Positions 10,493-22,012 of a DNA stretch of 64,000 nucleotides are shown here, in pieces. Made by a program: the position numbers and the translations under genes. Under the pieces are notes generated by a model, which saw nothing but the letters and a program-made list of their open reading frames with translations, was not told the DNA's origin and searched no databases. The stretch spans positions 88,785,463 to 88,849,462 of the forward strand of contig NC_090982.1 in NCBI RefSeq assembly GCF_040807025.1. The letters are read 5' to 3'. This stretch comes from Struthio camelus. Its lineage: Eukaryota > Chordata > Aves > Struthioniformes > Struthionidae. Each line of letters starts with the position of its first letter. Position 1 is the first letter of the stretch.

Positions 10493-13400
10493 GTAAGGGC
10501 GCCCGCGCCCCTCCGCCTCGGCTCGGCCCGGCTCGGTTCGGCCCGCATCCCCCCGGCCCGGCCCGGCCCGGCCCCTCCGCCCTTTCCCTTCCCCTCTCTC
10601 CCCCGCTTGCCCCCGTTTGGCGAACGGCCGAAAGCCCCGCGAAGGCCCCGCGGCCGCTCGCCGGCCCGGGGGCCGCTGCTCGCCGCTGCCCCCACCCCTG
10701 CCCCCCCCCGGGCTCCCCCCGGCCCCCCGCGGAGGCGCCGCCGCGGCCTGCGGGGAGCGGGCGGCCCCCCCCGGGGGACCGCGGCCGTGGGAACCTGGCG
10801 GCCCCGGCGGGGCGGAAAGGCGGCGGGGGAGGGTGGGGGGGAGGCCGACATCACCCGGCTCGGCCCGGTTCGGCTCGGCACGGCCCAGCACGGCGCAACT
10901 AGGGTCGGCTCGGCAGGCCTCAGCTCGGCAAGGATAAGCTCGGCCCGGCCCGGCACGGCACGGCGCAGCCCTGCATGGCCCCGCTCGGCCCGGCTCGGCT
11001 TGGTTCTGCCCGGCCCGGCTAGGTTCGGCAGGGCTCAGCTCGGCCCGACTCAGCTCGGCATGGCCCAGTTCGATTCGGCTCGGCTCGGCGGCCCGGCCCG
11101 GCTCGGCTCGTCCCGGCCTGGCTCGGCTTGGCTCGGCCCTGCTCGGCTCGGCTCGGCTCGTCCCGGCCTGGCTCGGCTTGGCTCGGCCCGGCCCGGCTCG
11201 GCTCGGCCCGGCCTGGCTCGGCCCGGCTCGGCTCAGCTCAGCTCAGCTCGGCTCAGCTCGGCCCGGCCCGGCCCGGCTCGACCCGGCTCGGCTCGGCCCG
11301 GCTCAGCTCGGCCCGGCCCGGCTCGGCTCAGCTCGGCTTGGCTCGGCCCGGCTCGGCTCGGCTCGGCTCGGCTCGGCCCGGCTCAGCTCGGCCCGGCTCG
11401 GCCCGGCCCGGCTCAGCTCGGCCCGGCCCGGCTCGGCTCGGCTCGGCCCGGCCCGGCCCGGCCCGACTCGGCTCGGCTCAGCTCGGCCCGGCTCGGCCCG
11501 GCCCGGCCCGGCTCGGCTCGGCTCGGCTCGGCTCGGCTCGGCCCGGCCCGGCCCGGCCCGGAGCGGCGGGGAGCGGCGGGCGCTGTCCGCGGTGCTGATG
11601 CCGGCGGTCGCCGCCGGCTCGGCGGGGCGCGGACCCGGGCCCGGCTGGTAACGGGGTGCGGGTCTGCGTCTGCGTGTCTGCGGGCGTGGGTCCGCGTGTG
11701 CGCGCTCCTCCCCAGGTCCCAGTTCGCCCTGAAGTTCCTGGACCCCTCGTTTGTGCCCATTACAAACTCCCTGACCCACGAGCTGCAGGAGAAGCCCTCC
11801 AAGTGGACGTTCAACAGGACAGCGTTCGCACATCAGAGGTGAGCCCGCGGCCCGGCACCGCTCCCACTCGCTGGCTAGGCCGTCCCCCTCTCACCTTCCC
11901 TAAGGTTGTCCCTTTCCCTCCGGGGATTTAAGAAAATACAGTCAGGGACAGCTAAATACTCTGAGCTCTGAGTAATTTGCCAGCAGTGAGAGACAAAGGC
12001 TGAATCAGAGCATTTCCCAAGATGGTAACAGCTATCTTAGAAGAATTGATTATTTCAGAGCAGGACACCAAGCTGCAACACGCATTATTTTACCAAATGG
12101 CATGTGACCCAGTTTCCCAGAGTGCAAGTGAAATTGTCATTTCTTCAAGATAAATGGCTGGTTTTTTAAAACTTGAAACAAATCAAACCGTAACAGCCAT
12201 GAAATGGAGGGCAAAACACGCCCAAAATGAAACTTCCCAGCTAATAGCAATTCTGAGCAAGTGCAGTGCAGCTCTGCCTTCCCAGCTCTCACTCGGGCTG
12301 GCAGAGTGGGCAGAGAGAAGAGTTCAGGTGGGGACCATCAAGTCCAGATCCAGCTGAGATGCCCTCCTCGCACACTGCCTTCTGCCTCCTATTTGCACAT
12401 TGCACTGACTTTTCTGGTGGGTGGCAATGGAAAGTGTTTCTCTGTTCTCTGCTTTCATTTTCTCATTGCCATCCCTCATTGTTATGCCGCCTTAGAGATA
12501 TGGCAGTGGCCACCTCTTAGCATCGCTTGGTTCCTGGCACCACCATCTAACCCTTAATAAATATCTTAGTGTCACTTCACTGTTGATATTAGCTAATGCC
12601 TCAAGATCTGCCTTTGCATTTGTCTGTTAGCCATAACCCGTAATTAGGGAACCCACTGGGACTCCATTAATGCTTAGACATTGGAGGATGTGAGCTGGAA
12701 GGAAGGTTGTTTGTTTTCCATAAACAGGAGCAAATAAAGTGGTATTGGTTTTCTGATTTTATGCCCTGCTAGGGAAATTCCTGAGCAGGGTTGTTTTGTT
12801 TGTTTTTAAGTATTCCGAATAACCCTTTTAAAAATTCCAATGTCCGAATAAGACATTAAGGAATTATGTTTACATAAAGGGAGAAGTGACTGTCACTTTT
12901 TTTATCATCCAAAGCTTCTTAATGAGAGCGCACAAAATGCTTGTATTTAAGAAATCAGCTATGTTACTGTTAACACAGCTGAAGATTCTGGACTGCTTGA
13001 TTTTGCTTGGCGTACATCTTGGCAAACAGGCTGCCCATCGTTACCAAAGACCCACTGTCCAGTACCAGGAGTGAGGTGTATGACAGCAGAGAGCACCGGC
13101 AGAGAACATGTCCACTGGCCATGTTCAGCAGGAACAGAAACCTGTTTTGCACTGCTCCTTCAGAAAGGGGAGTACTGGAAGTATGTGCAGTTACACGCCT
13201 CCAATTTACAAAAAGAATTCAATATTATAATCCTGACACTATTCCGAGACACATCCTTATCTGACATCAGTCAGCACAGTTCAGCAACATCAGTAGAGCA
13301 TTAGGTGAGGAACCTGCTCCATAATTCCTATCTGTTATTATTAATTTTAAAGCCGTTCCACCACATTTCTCAGGAAACGACTTTACTACATCTAAAATTT

Positions 13401-15100
13401 TAGGCCTAGCCTGAAAGATAATGTCTCTATCATAGAAAAAGGGGAACCATAATGAAATGTTTTCTTTTCTTTTTCTGTTTTATTTTAGGCAAGAAATCCT
13501 TCAGCATGTTGATGTAATAAAAAATTTTTCTTTGACTAAGAACAGTGTTCGGATTGGACAGCTGATGCATTATGATTATTCCAGCCATAAGTATGTTTTT
13601 TCTATTAGCAATAACTTCAGATCACTGCTTCCAGATGTGTCACCAATCCTGAATAAGCATTATAACATTTGCGCCGTGGTTGGGAATAGTGGAATCCTGA
13701 CTGGAAGTCAGTGTGGACAAGAAATAGATAAATCTGATTTTGTTTTTCGTTGCAATTTTGCTCCAACTGAGGCTTTCCAAAGAGATGTTGGAAGGAAAAC
13801 CAATCTTACAACCTTCAATCCCAGCATCCTGGAGAAGTATTACAACAATCTTTTGACCATTCAGGATCGCAACAACTTTTTTTTAAGTTTAAAAAAGCTT
13901 GATGGGGCCATTCTTTGGATCCCCGCTTTTTTCTTCCACACGTCAGCAACAGTCACAAGAACACTGGTTGACTTCTTTGTTGAGCATAGAGGGCAACTAA
14001 AAGTCCAGTTGGCTTGGCCAGGAAATATAATGCAACATGTTAACAGGTGTGTGTTTTCTCTTGCAGTTAATTTGTTCAAGTATGTATCTCTGTATATAAA
14101 TACAATTGTATTTATTTTTCTATTCATGCCTAAACTGATATGCACTCTCTAACTAGTTAGCGCCTGGTACTGTTTACTTTTAGCAGAAATGCAGCTTTGT
14201 TATTGCTTCAGTCAGTAGTTCAATTATTTCTTTGCAGATGTAAATGGCATCTGTGCCTTGGTTTGATTGCTCACACACAGGGGTATATTCCACCACTGGA
14301 CTCTGCTCCTGCCAGTGCTTCCCCAAAGACAGAAGGAGCGCAGAGGAGTTGAATGAGATTCTGCATAAGCAAAACATCATCTGTGGAAGAATTTTGCTTG
14401 ATGCAGATCTCCTCAGCTAGCAAGTAGGGATGCTAACAGGCATAACTGCAGAGTGGCCCAAAAAAGGCTGTAATAAATCATACAAGGATAATGTTGTCAA
14501 CCTCATTAGCAAATGCACATGTGACTAGTGTTTAATGAATTTACTTTCTTGGGTAAGGCACTACTTTTCCTGGTTAAAAAAAAAAAAAGACAAAAACACA
14601 GTCTGAAGGGGGGCCACAAGAGGGAATATTGATCAGAGTGTCAAAAAGAATATTCTGCACTCCTATTTATTACAGACAGACCTAAGCAGCAATCCTTACC
14701 TTATTCAGATCATCAGCCTTGCGTATGGATGGGCTCCACGCGGTAATTCTTTCTCTTACAGCAAACCTGTGGGTATTGTTTCTACCCTAAACTAACATGC
14801 CTGTATTATTTTCACAGATACTGGAAAAACAAGCATTTGTCACCCAAGCGCCTGAGCACAGGTATTCTCATGTACACCCTTGCTTCTGCGATATGTGAAG
14901 AGATTCACTTGTATGGATTCTGGCCGTTCGGATTCGATCCCAACACCCGGGAAGATCTCCCATACCATTACTATGATAAGAAAGGAACAAAGTTTACGAC
15001 CAAGTGGCAGGAGTCCCACCAGCTGCCTGCAGAGTTCCAGCTGCTCTACAGGATGCACGGTGAAGGACTGGCCAAACTCACCTTGTCGCATTGTGCCTAA
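10314..15100 (+). CDS. ST8SIA3: ST8SIA3, alpha-2,8-sialyltransferase 8C; complete, exons join(10314..10492,11716..11838,13489..14046,14818..15100)
   Basis: This Golgi type II membrane enzyme adds alpha-2,8-linked sialic acid to sialylated glycoproteins and glycolipids, mainly in brain (family knowledge). The four exons join in phase to 380 codons, the length of the mammalian protein. Visible features: a short cytosolic N-terminus and signal anchor (about residues 9-31); sequons N93-R-T, N113-F-S and N206-L-T; sialylmotif L from about 159 (YNICAVVGNSG) to 204; sialylmotif S at about 299-321 (LSTGILMYTLA); the motif VS pair H354 and E359. Cys162, Cys176, Cys313 and Cys379 are present, the two disulfide pairs of the family. 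All donors are GT and acceptors AG, and every junction splits an Arg codon after its second base. Introns are 1223, 1650 and 771 bp. Identity is clear from near-unbroken agreement with the known family sequence. Confidence 0.98.
10855..11562 (+). repeat. Pentanucleotide array (GGCTC/GGCCC)n in ST8SIA3 intron 1
   Basis: About 700 bp of five-base units, mainly GGCTC and GGCCC with GGCAC, GGTTC and AGCTC variants, fill over half of intron 1; a smaller patch is at 10518-10580. Being in steps of five, it is open in several frames and produces long Ala/Arg/Leu/Gly/Ser chance frames. Stretches of (GGCCC)n put GGGCC repeats on the minus strand, able in principle to form G-quadruplexes. Confidence 0.95.
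11579..11599 (-). promoter_or_regulatory. RE1/NRSE (REST/NRSF) motif in ST8SIA3 intron 1
   Basis: On the minus strand the left half reads ATCAGCACC and the right half GGACAGCGCC, joined by the two-base spacer GC. That agrees with the canonical 21-bp RE1 at 19 of 21 positions; the differences are the first base and one spacer base, both tolerant positions. It lies 17 bp past the pentamer array and 116 bp before exon 2. REST silences neuronal genes outside neurons, and ST8SIA3 is a brain-restricted gene in mammals. Binding here is inferred. Confidence 0.75.
11716..11838 (+). CDS. ST8SIA3: ST8SIA3 coding exon 2 (stem region)
   Basis: It encodes the rest of Arg60 to the first two bases of Arg101, starting SQFALKFLDPSF and including the sequon N93-R-T. 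The acceptor is CCCCAG/G and the donor AG/GTGAGC. The exon is 123 bp and keeps the phase of its neighbours. Confidence 0.97.
13489..14046 (+). CDS. ST8SIA3: ST8SIA3 coding exon 3 (sialylmotif L)
   Basis: This 558-bp exon encodes residues 101-287, including sialylmotif L, the N113 and N206 sequons and Cys162 and Cys176. It follows a T-rich acceptor (TTTTAG/G) and ends AACAG/GTGTGT. The open frame reads on for about 35 codons into the intron, which is not coding. Confidence 0.97.
14818..15100 (+). CDS. ST8SIA3: ST8SIA3 coding exon 4 (sialylmotifs S and VS, stop)
   Basis: It encodes residues 287-380 and the TAA stop at 15098-15100. It contains sialylmotif S with Cys313, the HYYD block, the catalytic-type H354 with E359, and Cys379 near the C-terminus. 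The acceptor is TTTCACAG/A. Confidence 0.97.
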
Positions 15101-18100
15101 GAACCTGAATCTCCAAGTGCCAAATCATTGTCTAAAAAGTGCCCAAAACTGAGTTAAACATTCTTCAGATAGAATTCTAAAAAACAAACAAACAAACAAA
15201 CAAATACTAAAATATTTTCCATAAGATAAAGATGCTTTTTGATCACCCTTGTCACTGCTCACCAGAGGGTTTAAGCGTATTTAGCAATGCAGACGCATTT
15301 ACCAGATTCTGTGGATGCTATTCATGCAGCAGAAAAGTTGGAATATTTTGCATTTATGCATATGCTACTAAATATGTTTTAAGATATTTCATATTTTAGC
15401 ATTCCACTAAACGCCTCTAAATCTCCTAATTTTATTGTTCCATTCAGATCAGAATTCGAAATGTTAGTTTTAAAAGAGTTCGCTTCTCTTGTATATGTTG
15501 CTGTGAATAGTTCAGCATAGGTAGATTGCCATGGCCAATTGAAAAAGCTGCTCAGAATTCCAGTTTACCATCGCTTCCAAGGTCTTTGGTGTGGATCCTA
15601 ATTTCCACAGCTTGCATGTTTTCATATTTACTGAACTTTCCTTTTTTTTTCAGAATAACATGAAGAAGGTCAAAATACGGCCTGTATCATAGCTAGGCAT
15701 TTATAATACTCTTAGAATACTTCAGTGTTTTAATTCAATTTGGGCCGAATCGTAGTCAAAATTAGATGAACTGAAACACTTTCGTTCACATCTATGGGGT
15801 ACTGTTTGGCCCTTTAGTTTTAAAGTTAAAATACAAAAACAAGCAGTATTATTTTTTATTTTTTTTGCACTTTGGTTCGGTGCTGCAGAGGACCCCGACA
15901 GCCGCCCCCGTGCCCGCCGCAGCCTGGCGGGCATCTGTATCGCGAGCAGGGACGTAGCGGACCGTGCCCACCCCCAGGTAGCCAGACACAGCTCCTCGGT
16001 TAGCGAATATAACTGCGTCTAGCAGGAACAGAATAACTGTGAACAGAATAAGATCAAAGCCCAAAGTAGTATTTTTAAAAATATATATTTTTAAAGAGAA
16101 GTGAGTGTAACAGGAATGCAGGCAACAGGAAATACAGTCACTCACCAGATTTTCACATTCGCATCTCTAAACCCACATTCAGGCGACTGAATTAGTGGCC
16201 TCATTTTCAGGTCACAACGAAACGTTCACTGCAGTCAAAGAAGACGTAGGTTTTTGAGTACCTTTGAAAATCAGACTATTTGCTAAGAGGACAAATTTTA
16301 GGGTCACTTAAAGTTTGAAAATGTTGGCCAGTATGTCTCAGGATAAAGGAGTCTGTAAAATGCCTGTTTTTCTTATTAAAACAATTATACTTAAAAGTAT
16401 TTTAACATTTTTATATAATTCTGTATTACGCCAAGTGAGACCTGACTATCCACTGAAAGAAGATGCAAAAGTGCATTTTAAATCATACTTTAAAATTCCA
16501 GAGTTTCATTTTTCTAAGGGTCTTTACTTACAAGTAGATGTAGAAAGCAAGGAAGGAGATCCCTGGTATGATATAAAATCCCAAGCAATGTCGAGTGTCT
16601 CCTGGTGCCCGTGGGCATCCCTGGCGCCCCACAGCTCCGCCGGCCGTTCCCCTTAGGGTTAGGCCTGAGCCATTCCCTCCCAGCCCCGATGCCCCTTAAA
16701 GCCATCAATCCCCACCTTGCAACAGTTCCAAAACGCCTGATTTCCAGTGCTTGTGGTGGGAAAAATGACTGTATCCTCCACGAGACTAAATTTAGTAAAT
16801 GTAGTATGTCCGTGGCAATTCCAGCTGGGAGAGACTTCATCCTGGAAATACCAGGGATTTTAAAGCCATGTAGAAAGTCACCCTTTCTTCCCTATTTTAA
16901 TTATCCAACATGTTCTGGCTTTTATTTTTAAACGGGTATTTGGAGCTTGGACGTGCTATGGAAGAAGCTGGGATGCTCTCTGATGTGGCAGAGTACAGCC
17001 GACACCAACCTGATGTCAATGGGTGACTTCAGATTCGCTTCTGTAGAAAATTCATTGCTGCTAAGTTTTCTTTCCCAGTCGCATCAGTCTGCATCAGCAT
17101 TTCTGCTCTCTTTGGCTTTCCTTGCTGTTATAGTAAGCCTGTACTCATCACTATTCATACAGCAAAGTATGACTTCTAGTAAATGTTATTACTAAGACAT
17201 AGCTGTGTAGTAGTAGTAGTGCATTATGCCATATGGTGCTATATGATTTATTATTAATATTACCATTTATTATTTGTGTTGTAGCAGCAGCATGCAAGGG
17301 CCCAGCCGGGGATCAGAGTTCAGCCGCGCTAGATCGGCAGCGAGCAAGCAGGCAGGCTGTCCCGAGAGCTCGCGATTGCCAGCGTCCCCCGGGGAAGAGC
17401 CGAGGGCCCCCTTGGCAGAGCCGTCCCCGGCAAGACGCGGCGGCGCCCGCTGCCGGGGACTAACCCAAAAGGCGTATCGAAGCCAGCAGCGAGGCACTCC
17501 TGGGCAAGAGTAAGAGCCGGGGAGAAACACCAGTTGTAGCTAAGTCCTTTGAGAAACCTCTCTTGAGGCACCTGTGGGTATGGGTTTTTATTTTTGCATG
17601 TTCCCCCCTCAAAAAAAAAAAAAAACGGAAAAAGAGCAACTATAAAGGAAAGGAAGGGTTCTGCACTAGTTATTAATGAAGAGCATCAATTAATCATTTC
17701 CAGTGTAATTTGCTATTGAACTGTGCAGCACACGCGTGTTTGCTAGGGCAGGCAAATCACTCTGCAAGTCACGGAGGTGTGGAGCTGAAAATGCGCCCAG
17801 CAGCCAGGACCCAGCTCTGACTGTGGTCCACCCGCTAGGGAAAGGCCGCGGCTGGCTTCAGGGCTGGGCAGCAGCAAGCGAGGCACCCTGGCTCGTGGGT
17901 AGCCCCAGGTGTCTTAGCTGAGAGGCGGGTTATCATTTCCATGGAGGGAGTGAACGTGTTTAATCAGCGCATTAAAGCCATGTGAACGATTGCCATCCTA
18001 TTTTGCTTGAATGTCGAGGCCAGCGTGCTCTATACCGCTTTTAACTGCCGGCTCTCTGCAGTGAGAAATCGCACTGGCAGAAGCTGTTTGGCTGCTGTGT

Positions 18101-19193
18101 ATTGTTTACATGATATAACTAGTTTAAATTTGATGTCATTGCAAGTAAATATTCGTTAGTCTAAACAAATGTCTTTCCATCCACTCATGTACCAAGAGGC
18201 ATTTTTTGGGATGGGAACAGCCCGCCTGGGGCGAGGTCCTGAGTCCTCGCTGGGGTTTGGCAGCACCTTCACGCTGGCGGCGCCAGCTGCTCTCCCCGAC
18301 GGCAGCGGGACTGCCAGCCGGGCGCACGCTCAGGCGTGAAACCGAGCCAGTCTGGTACAGAGCTGCGTCATTTTTAGTGAAACTCAGAGACGAAGTTCCC
18401 TGGCGCTAAGCTGACGGGAGTGCTGCCAGGTGCCGGGATCCCCCGTCCCCGCGGGAGGGCTCGCGGGGCGCGAGGCTGCCCCTCGCTGCCGCACCTTGTT
18501 GGAGAAACCCCAGCGGAGCAGTTCTGGACTGACTTGCAGTCTGCCCAAATTGTGCCTATTTCCCTGAGTCTTCACGCGGAAGAAAAAAGGGAAGAAAGTT
18601 CTGACAGTCTTAGAGTCCTAAATCAGTCTTTTCTGAATAGCGCATATTTTCTTTCAATTTCAAAATTACTTCTTTGAGCACCTATGTTAGAAGATTAAAG
18701 AGTAGATATTAGATACTGAAACCAAACACTTAAATTGTCCCCAGGTACTTTTTCATACTTTTTCTTAACCTATTTTTTAAAATTTGCCTTTCTTTCCTAA
18801 TCATGAAAAAGTTACAATAACTGTCCACAGCTTTTCAGAAGCAGGATGTGCGTTAAAAGGATCACAATGGAAAAGCATGTTGCATGCACAGGAGCTTAAT
18901 TTAACCTCCTTAATTTAAGCAAATGCAGCATCTCTCTGAGCTCCATCGCACTCGTAGTAAAGTCATGCTATAACAAAAGGCAAAGGACTCCTCCGGGGTA
19001 GGGCAGGAGCAGGCGACGGGGACGAGGCGTGACATCGCCGCTGCGCGTCCAGCCTGGGGGGACGGTGCAGCTGGGCTGCAACTTCACCGAGGCGCGAAGA
19101 GGCACCGAGTGCTCAGTACAGAGCACAGAAATGATTGCAAATATCCAGAAATGGGAATACAGAAAAATTATTGACAAAGGGCCATATTATATC

Positions 19194-19274
19194 ATTGATT
19201 TTTAAGCAAAACTCCCCATTGATTTTTCAGAACCACATTGAACATTTCAGAATCATTGATTTTAATGGGGAGTT
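19194..19274. repeat. Three ATTGATTTT(T) copies with an 11-bp inverted repeat
   Basis: ATTGATTTTT occurs at 19194-19203 and 19218-19227, and ATTGATTTT at 19255-19263. AACTCCCCATT at 19210-19220 is the reverse complement of AATGGGGAGTT at 19264-19274, a possible stem with a 43-nt loop. The reverse complement AAAAATCAAT is the core bound by ONECUT proteins (family knowledge). Confidence 0.6.
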
Positions 19275-21047
19275 CTGCTCCAAAATCGATGGCGCAATAC
19301 AGCCCAAAGTAAATTGCTTCTGAGTATCAATATTTTTTGCCCGAGTTGTTGCAATGTGGAAAATGGTCTTTCAAATGTGCATCTTCTGTTTCTGCCTGTT
19401 TTCTTAGAGGCTCTTTGAATTCTGCTTTTGTTGAGAGACTAAAGAGAAAGGGCTGGGGACGGCGATGGTGATGCCAGCAGTGATTGCGGGCGGCCTCTGT
19501 CTTCCCAGGAAGGCAAAGACCCTCCTGATTCCTCCAGTTCAGGAAGGGGCCGCTTCCACGCATCCCCGTTTTCACACCGTTTATGCATGCGGAGCCACGT
19601 ACCAGGGGCCTCATCCTGAGCTCCTTGGGATGCAAGTGCCTTTGGCGCTGCTCGAGGTCGGTGTCGTCACCTCCTTCGTTAGATGCCGGCGGGAAAGGGC
19701 CGGCGTCGTGGGGTACCTGGGCTCCCCACGCTGTCAGGGCAGGGAAATCTGAGCTGACATCCGCGGGCACCTCCACGGGCCTGGCTCCGTGAAGGACAGC
19801 CCAACCAGCATCTGCGCCGCACATCGCAGAGCTCTGAGGCGAGGCGAGATCTGTCCCCCCTCCCACCGCTCCCCACCTTTGTCTTACAGGTCTGAGCTTA
19901 ACGTCCTTCCCGTGCTGCATCTGACCCGTGGTGCTCGTAAGTTTGATTTTATAGAAAAACGGTTCTCCCTTTCAGCGGGGACAAAGTCCATGCTCAGGCA
20001 TGGCGGAGAGCCCTAGAAGGAGTGAGCGGTTTTGCTTGGCGCCCCTTAAATCAGAGACAACGGTCAACGAAGGGCTAGATTTTGCCACTTGCAGTGAGCT
20101 GCCGGTGCTTCATTTCGGGAGTCAGGTGACAGATTTTGGTTGTGTTTCATGGAGAGCTGAAAACCCAAAGGATGCAGAAGAGAAAATGAGCGAGGAATAG
20201 AGGTTCTCCAAATCAGCATCTCTCCGAGGCAGAAACTGCATTTTCATTAAATATGTGCGTGTGCTCCTGTCTAGTGAATGTGGCTCCTGCTGCAGGAAGG
20301 TGCCAGCTGCAGCCTTCAATGCTGAGGACAGTAAATCGCATCTGCATTTGTTATCATCTTGGCTAGACTCTTCCTTCCTTTTTGTTTGCTCCAAAATCTT
20401 TCTGTCTCTGTGCATCTAAATGAATTCTTGATGGTTCAGGGAAAATACTCGCTATTATTACTGAATGTCTAGACAAACAAATATAGCTAAATGAAAGTAT
20501 GCGTAATGCAGTGTAATCAATATGTGTAAGTACAAAACATTTTAGCTTAAAAAATCAAAAGGAGTCCTGGGTGCACGCAGGGAGCTGCATGCACATCGGC
20601 TGGCCCTGCAGCAGCTGTCCGCTCTCCGCGGGCATCCGTGCAGTTGGGGATACGCACGCGTGGGCTCCCGAAGGAGCAGGACAGCACAGGTCAGCAGTTG
20701 TGCGCATCCAGATGTCACTTCTTGTGTTGGGGATTGGGCCATAGAGCAGTGAAATATGAAGTAGAACGTGTACATAACAATGGAAATAGGTGTGTCACTT
20801 CTTTTATTCACCTTTGTTTCGTATTTTAGTTGCTTGCATCTTTTCAGTGAATGGTAGCAGGACATGTAAAGAAGTCATTTTGGCTACCGGTTTTAATTGT
20901 TGAGTATACCAAAAAGCAAGTATTGTGAAATCTAACTGACTGTGAATGGAGGTTGCAAAAATGAATCTTTTAGAAAGCAGATTTCTGTAGATGAATGTGT
21001 CTTTATTCTAATGACTATACAGTTCAATGCCTGATGGAGTTGTTTTC

Positions 21048-21053
21048 AATAAA
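21048..21053 (+). terminator. AATAAA polyadenylation signal, proximal candidate for ST8SIA3
   Basis: The hexamer follows a T-rich stretch (GAGTTGTTTTC) and is followed by an A-rich region. It may give a shorter 3' UTR isoform. Confidence 0.45.
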
Positions 21054-21575
21054 AAAGATAAATATTTAAAAAAAAGAAAAAAAACGCCATAGCTGTAATA
21101 AAGGATTCCTTATTTAATGGCCATACTAAAAGTATTATTTATTTTTAGTGGCTAATGTCCGTAAAGGGCCAGAATACCGTCTCAGGTGAACGGCATACTA
21201 AGCTGCACATGTTATGAAATATGTTGCAAGCAAAACTGGTGTTTAGTCTTGCTCCCACTTAAGAGGCATTGCTGGCTTCAGTGAGATCAGGATCGGGCCC
21301 ACAGAATTACGTGTTTTGTACCAGATGTGGCGGCACATCTGAGATCTGAGTGTGGCCTGCACAGGCTATTGTGCATGTAAATAATGCTGTCGCATTTGTG
21401 AGCGAGGAACCTGGTTCTTTTTGTAAAGGAATACTGCATATTTGTTGTGACCATAGTTTGTGGAGAAAAATGCAATGATTCATTTTGAATCTTTCGGCAA
21501 TGTTACTGTTTGGTGTGAATGTGCCTGCAACATTGACTCATGTGCCAAAACACAATATTGAATGCATTGTTTTTA

Positions 21576-21581
21576 AATAAA
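21576..21581 (+). terminator. AATAAA polyadenylation signal, distal candidate for ST8SIA3
   Basis: AATAAA lies in an A/T-rich run and is followed within about 40 bp by T/G-rich DNA (TGTTTTATTGTGC, then GTGCGTCC), the normal arrangement around a cleavage site. The first CR1-derived sequence appears about 370 bp further on, in keeping with the gene ending here. Confidence 0.55.
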
Positions 21582-21947
21582 ATGTTTTATTGTGCATTGA
21601 AAGTCTGTAAAACTAAAGTGCGTCCACTTCTTGCTTTATTATTATTTTATTAACTACCTATTGTCAATAATAACTAATGGCCTGAATTTGATGGGGTTTT
21701 TTCTGTGCCGTATACACACTCTATTGAACAGCAGAAAGTGATTTGAATCAAAAAGCATTCTGTATTTTAAAGGATACGCTGTGTGGTTGGAAATACCCAC
21801 AAACAGTCCATGTGAAAGTATGTCATGACTATCTTGCCTCAGCAAAATACAGACATGGCTACATGCTACACAAATATCATTTTGGGGGCCAGTCGAAATA
21901 GGACTAAGTCGTGAGAGATGTTACCTTTTGTTCCAGGGCATGAGCTC

Positions 21948-22012
21948 ACAGAATGGTTTAGGTTGGAAGGGACCTCTGGAGATCATCTAGTCCAGATCAT
22001 CTAGTCTAGTTG
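21948..22012 (-). mobile_element. CR1 LINE 3'-end fragment, antisense
   Basis: The text CACAGAATGG, GTTGGAAGGGACCTCTGGAG, ATCATCTAGTCCA is the reverse complement of the terminal CR1 block. ATCATCTAGTC is then repeated once. Further antisense CR1-like DNA may continue, much diverged, at 22.8-23.1 kb. Confidence 0.8.

Larger units (their letters stand above)
15101..21610 (+). other. ST8SIA3: Probable long 3' UTR of ST8SIA3
   Basis: The DNA after the stop is A/T-rich with no recognised interspersed repeat for 6.5 kb and has no recognisable coding region, as expected for a long brain 3' UTR. Two good polyadenylation signals end it (21048 and 21576). Small features inside are an (AAAC)n run at about 15181-15204, CpG-rich patches at 15880-15990 and 17290-17470, and a three-copy ATTGATTTT motif at 19194-19263. 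Open frames such as 19327-19920 (minus, 197 codons) and 16315-16656 have no domain. The UTR's true extent needs transcript data. Confidence 0.55.

Noticed and set aside
9452-11842. 796-codon plus-strand open frame across the minisatellite, ST8SIA3 exon 1 region and pentamer array
   Set aside because: Its length is due to period-226 and period-5 repeats lacking stop codons. It crosses the real exons in wrong frames and has no domain.
19327-19920. 197-codon minus-strand open frame in the ST8SIA3 3' region
   Set aside because: No recognisable domain, no splice or promoter support, and only moderately GC-rich DNA; probably chance.
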